Shown: positions 5,703 through 6,453 of the stretch, piece after piece | How positions within the stretch are numbered: position 1 is the stretch's first letter | How the letters are laid out: each line of letters begins with the position of its first letter | Source of the DNA: Anaerolineaceae bacterium | GTDB lineage: Bacteria > Chloroflexota > Anaerolineae > Anaerolineales > Anaerolineaceae | NCBI GenBank assembly: GCA_014860845.1 | Contig: JACZIY010000124.1 | Location: 1 to 6,453, forward strand | Length of the DNA: 6,453 bases | Direction of reading: 5' to 3' | The notes under the pieces: model-generated | The model's input: the letters and a program-made list of their open reading frames with translations, nothing else | Database searches by the model: none | Told to the model about the DNA's origin: nothing | Translations under genes and position numbers: made by a program

Positions 5703-6420
5703 AACTGTAAAATTAAAAATAAACCAACAGGAAATTGAATGCGAAAAAGACCTAACAATTCTTCAGGCAGCCAGGTCAGTCGGAGTGAACGTTCCTACCA
5801 TTTGTTTTCACGAACATTGTACGGCGAATGCTCTTTGCCGAATATGCGTTGTCGAAGTAAAAGGTGCACGAACCCTGGTTGCATCCTGTGTGGCAAAAGT
5901 TTCTGAAGGAATGGATGTCGAAACCCATAATGAGAGAGTAAACCGATCAAGAAAAACAATCCTAGAGATGATGTTAAGTACATCTGACTTGAGTCAATCC
6001 CCAGAGTTATTGGAAATGGCTTCTGAATATGGAGCCGATCATGACCGCTTTGGTGATGCAGAACGACGAAAGCCACCTTTGATAGATGATAATTCAATGT
6101 TCGTGCGTGATTATGAGAAATGCATTTTATGTTGGCGCTGTGTTCAGGTCTGTGCAGAAGATGCCCAATATGCATTTGCGATCAATTTCAAAGGTCGTGG
6201 TTATCATACCCAAATCAGTACCTTTTATGAAATACCGTTAACTGAGAGTAGCTGTGTTTTCTGTGGTCAATGCATCGGTGTATGCCCCACTGAAGCACTA
6301 AAACCAAAACGCCAATGGTTACTTGAACTTGGATATGAAAGTGATCAAATCATGAAAATGACGCACAATGAGCGCAGTAAAAAGACAAAGAAACCTCAAA
6401 CATCAACGGCTGAAAAGTAA
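5695..6420 (+). CDS. NuoG/HoxU-like iron-sulfur electron-transfer subunit lacking the His-Cys cluster motif
   Basis: A 241-residue soluble Fe-S protein resembling the N-terminal part of NuoG, HoxU, or the N terminus of NAD-linked formate dehydrogenase alpha subunits. Residues 1-75 form a plant-type 2Fe-2S ferredoxin domain with ligands C37, C48, C51 and C65 (C-x10-C-x2-C-x13-C). Residues 137-205 hold two 4Fe-4S motifs: C143, C146, C149, C153 (CILCWRCVQVC) and C187, C190, C193, C197 (CVFCGQCIGVCP), separated by a typical FKGRGYHT segment. Between them, where NuoG/HoxU carry H-x3-C-x2-C-x5-C, residues 84-119 contain no cysteine, so the 3Cys-1His cluster cannot form in the usual way. The last 20 residues are a Lys/Thr/Ser-rich tail. 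In this family the subunit relays electrons between the NuoEF flavoprotein and a catalytic subunit. It follows the NuoEF gene with an 8-nt overlap and is 10 nt from the next gene. The start at ATG 5695 is set by GGAGG. Family is sure; exact complex is inferred. Confidence 0.9.
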   Translation: MTETVKLKINQQEIECEKDLTILQAARSVGVNVPTICFHEHCTANALCRICVVEVKGARTLVASCVAKVSEGMDVETHNERVNRSRKTILEMMLSTSDLSQSPELLEMASEYGADHDRFGDAERRKPPLIDDNSMFVRDYEKCILCWRCVQVCAEDAQYAFAINFKGRGYHTQISTFYEIPLTESSCVFCGQCIGVCPTEALKPKRQWLLELGYESDQIMKMTHNERSKKTKKPQTSTAEK

Positions 6421-6430
6421 GAGGATTGAT

Positions 6431-6453
6431 ATGAATATTATTAAGAATAAACC
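6431..6453 (+). CDS. Start of a third operon gene, cut by the window end; possible catalytic subunit
   Basis: An ATG at 6431 is preceded by GAGGA at 6421-6425 (5-nt spacing) directly after the stop of the NuoG-like gene. It opens a frame, MNIIKNK, that runs off the window. Seven complete codons carry no diagnostic motif. Position, spacing and the presence of fdhD and mobA make a molybdopterin formate dehydrogenase alpha subunit the favoured guess, but this is inference from context only. Confidence 0.6.

Noticed and set aside
5795..6175. 126-codon open frame on the minus strand inside the NuoG-like gene
   Set aside because: It is fully antisense to a well-supported Fe-S protein, its residues resemble no family, and there is no supporting ribosome site that I could see.

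Overview
The window is an ordinary, gene-dense bacterial chromosomal segment with low to moderate GC by eye and no mobile element, CRISPR array or long repeat. It suggests an anaerobic bacterium with molybdenum- or tungsten-dependent redox metabolism. The combination of an MshA-like family-4 glycosyltransferase, a bifunctional PGI/PMI-type isomerase and a fused NuoE-NuoF protein would fit Chloroflexota (Anaerolineae). That placement comes from gene content and general protein character, not from a search, and is tentative.

Layout: the left edge holds the 5' part of a tRNA-Thr(CGU) gene on the minus strand, cut by the window boundary. A GT4 glycosyltransferase (93-1343, +) follows after only 44 bp. 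It converges on a divergent bifunctional phosphoglucose/phosphomannose isomerase homolog (1364-2395, -), in which several hallmark active-site motifs are missing. Divergent from the isomerase is fdhD (2504-3268, +), which meets mobA (3265-3864, -) tail to tail with a shared CTAG. Divergent from mobA is a three-gene plus-strand operon: a NuoE-NuoF fusion (3948-5702), a small NuoG/HoxU-like iron-sulfur protein (5695-6420), and the first codons of a third gene (from 6431) that leaves the window.

How the right half works together: FdhD delivers sulfur to the Mo/W-bis-MGD cofactor of formate dehydrogenases, and MobA makes the guanylylated cofactor. The NuoEF fusion and the NuoG-like protein form an NAD(P)H-linked diaphorase electron chain (FMN plus several Fe-S clusters). 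The simplest reading is an NAD(P)+-linked formate dehydrogenase locus whose catalytic molybdopterin subunit begins at or just beyond the right edge. That subunit is not visible, so a hydrogenase or another oxidoreductase partner remains possible.

Points worth a second look: the eroded active site of the isomerase homolog; the absence of the His-Cys (N5-type) 4Fe-4S motif in the NuoG-like protein; the lack of ribosome binding sites before both fdhD and mobA, each with a TATAAT close to the start codon; and the CTAG convergent overlap. I saw no clear evidence of an entirely undescribed system.
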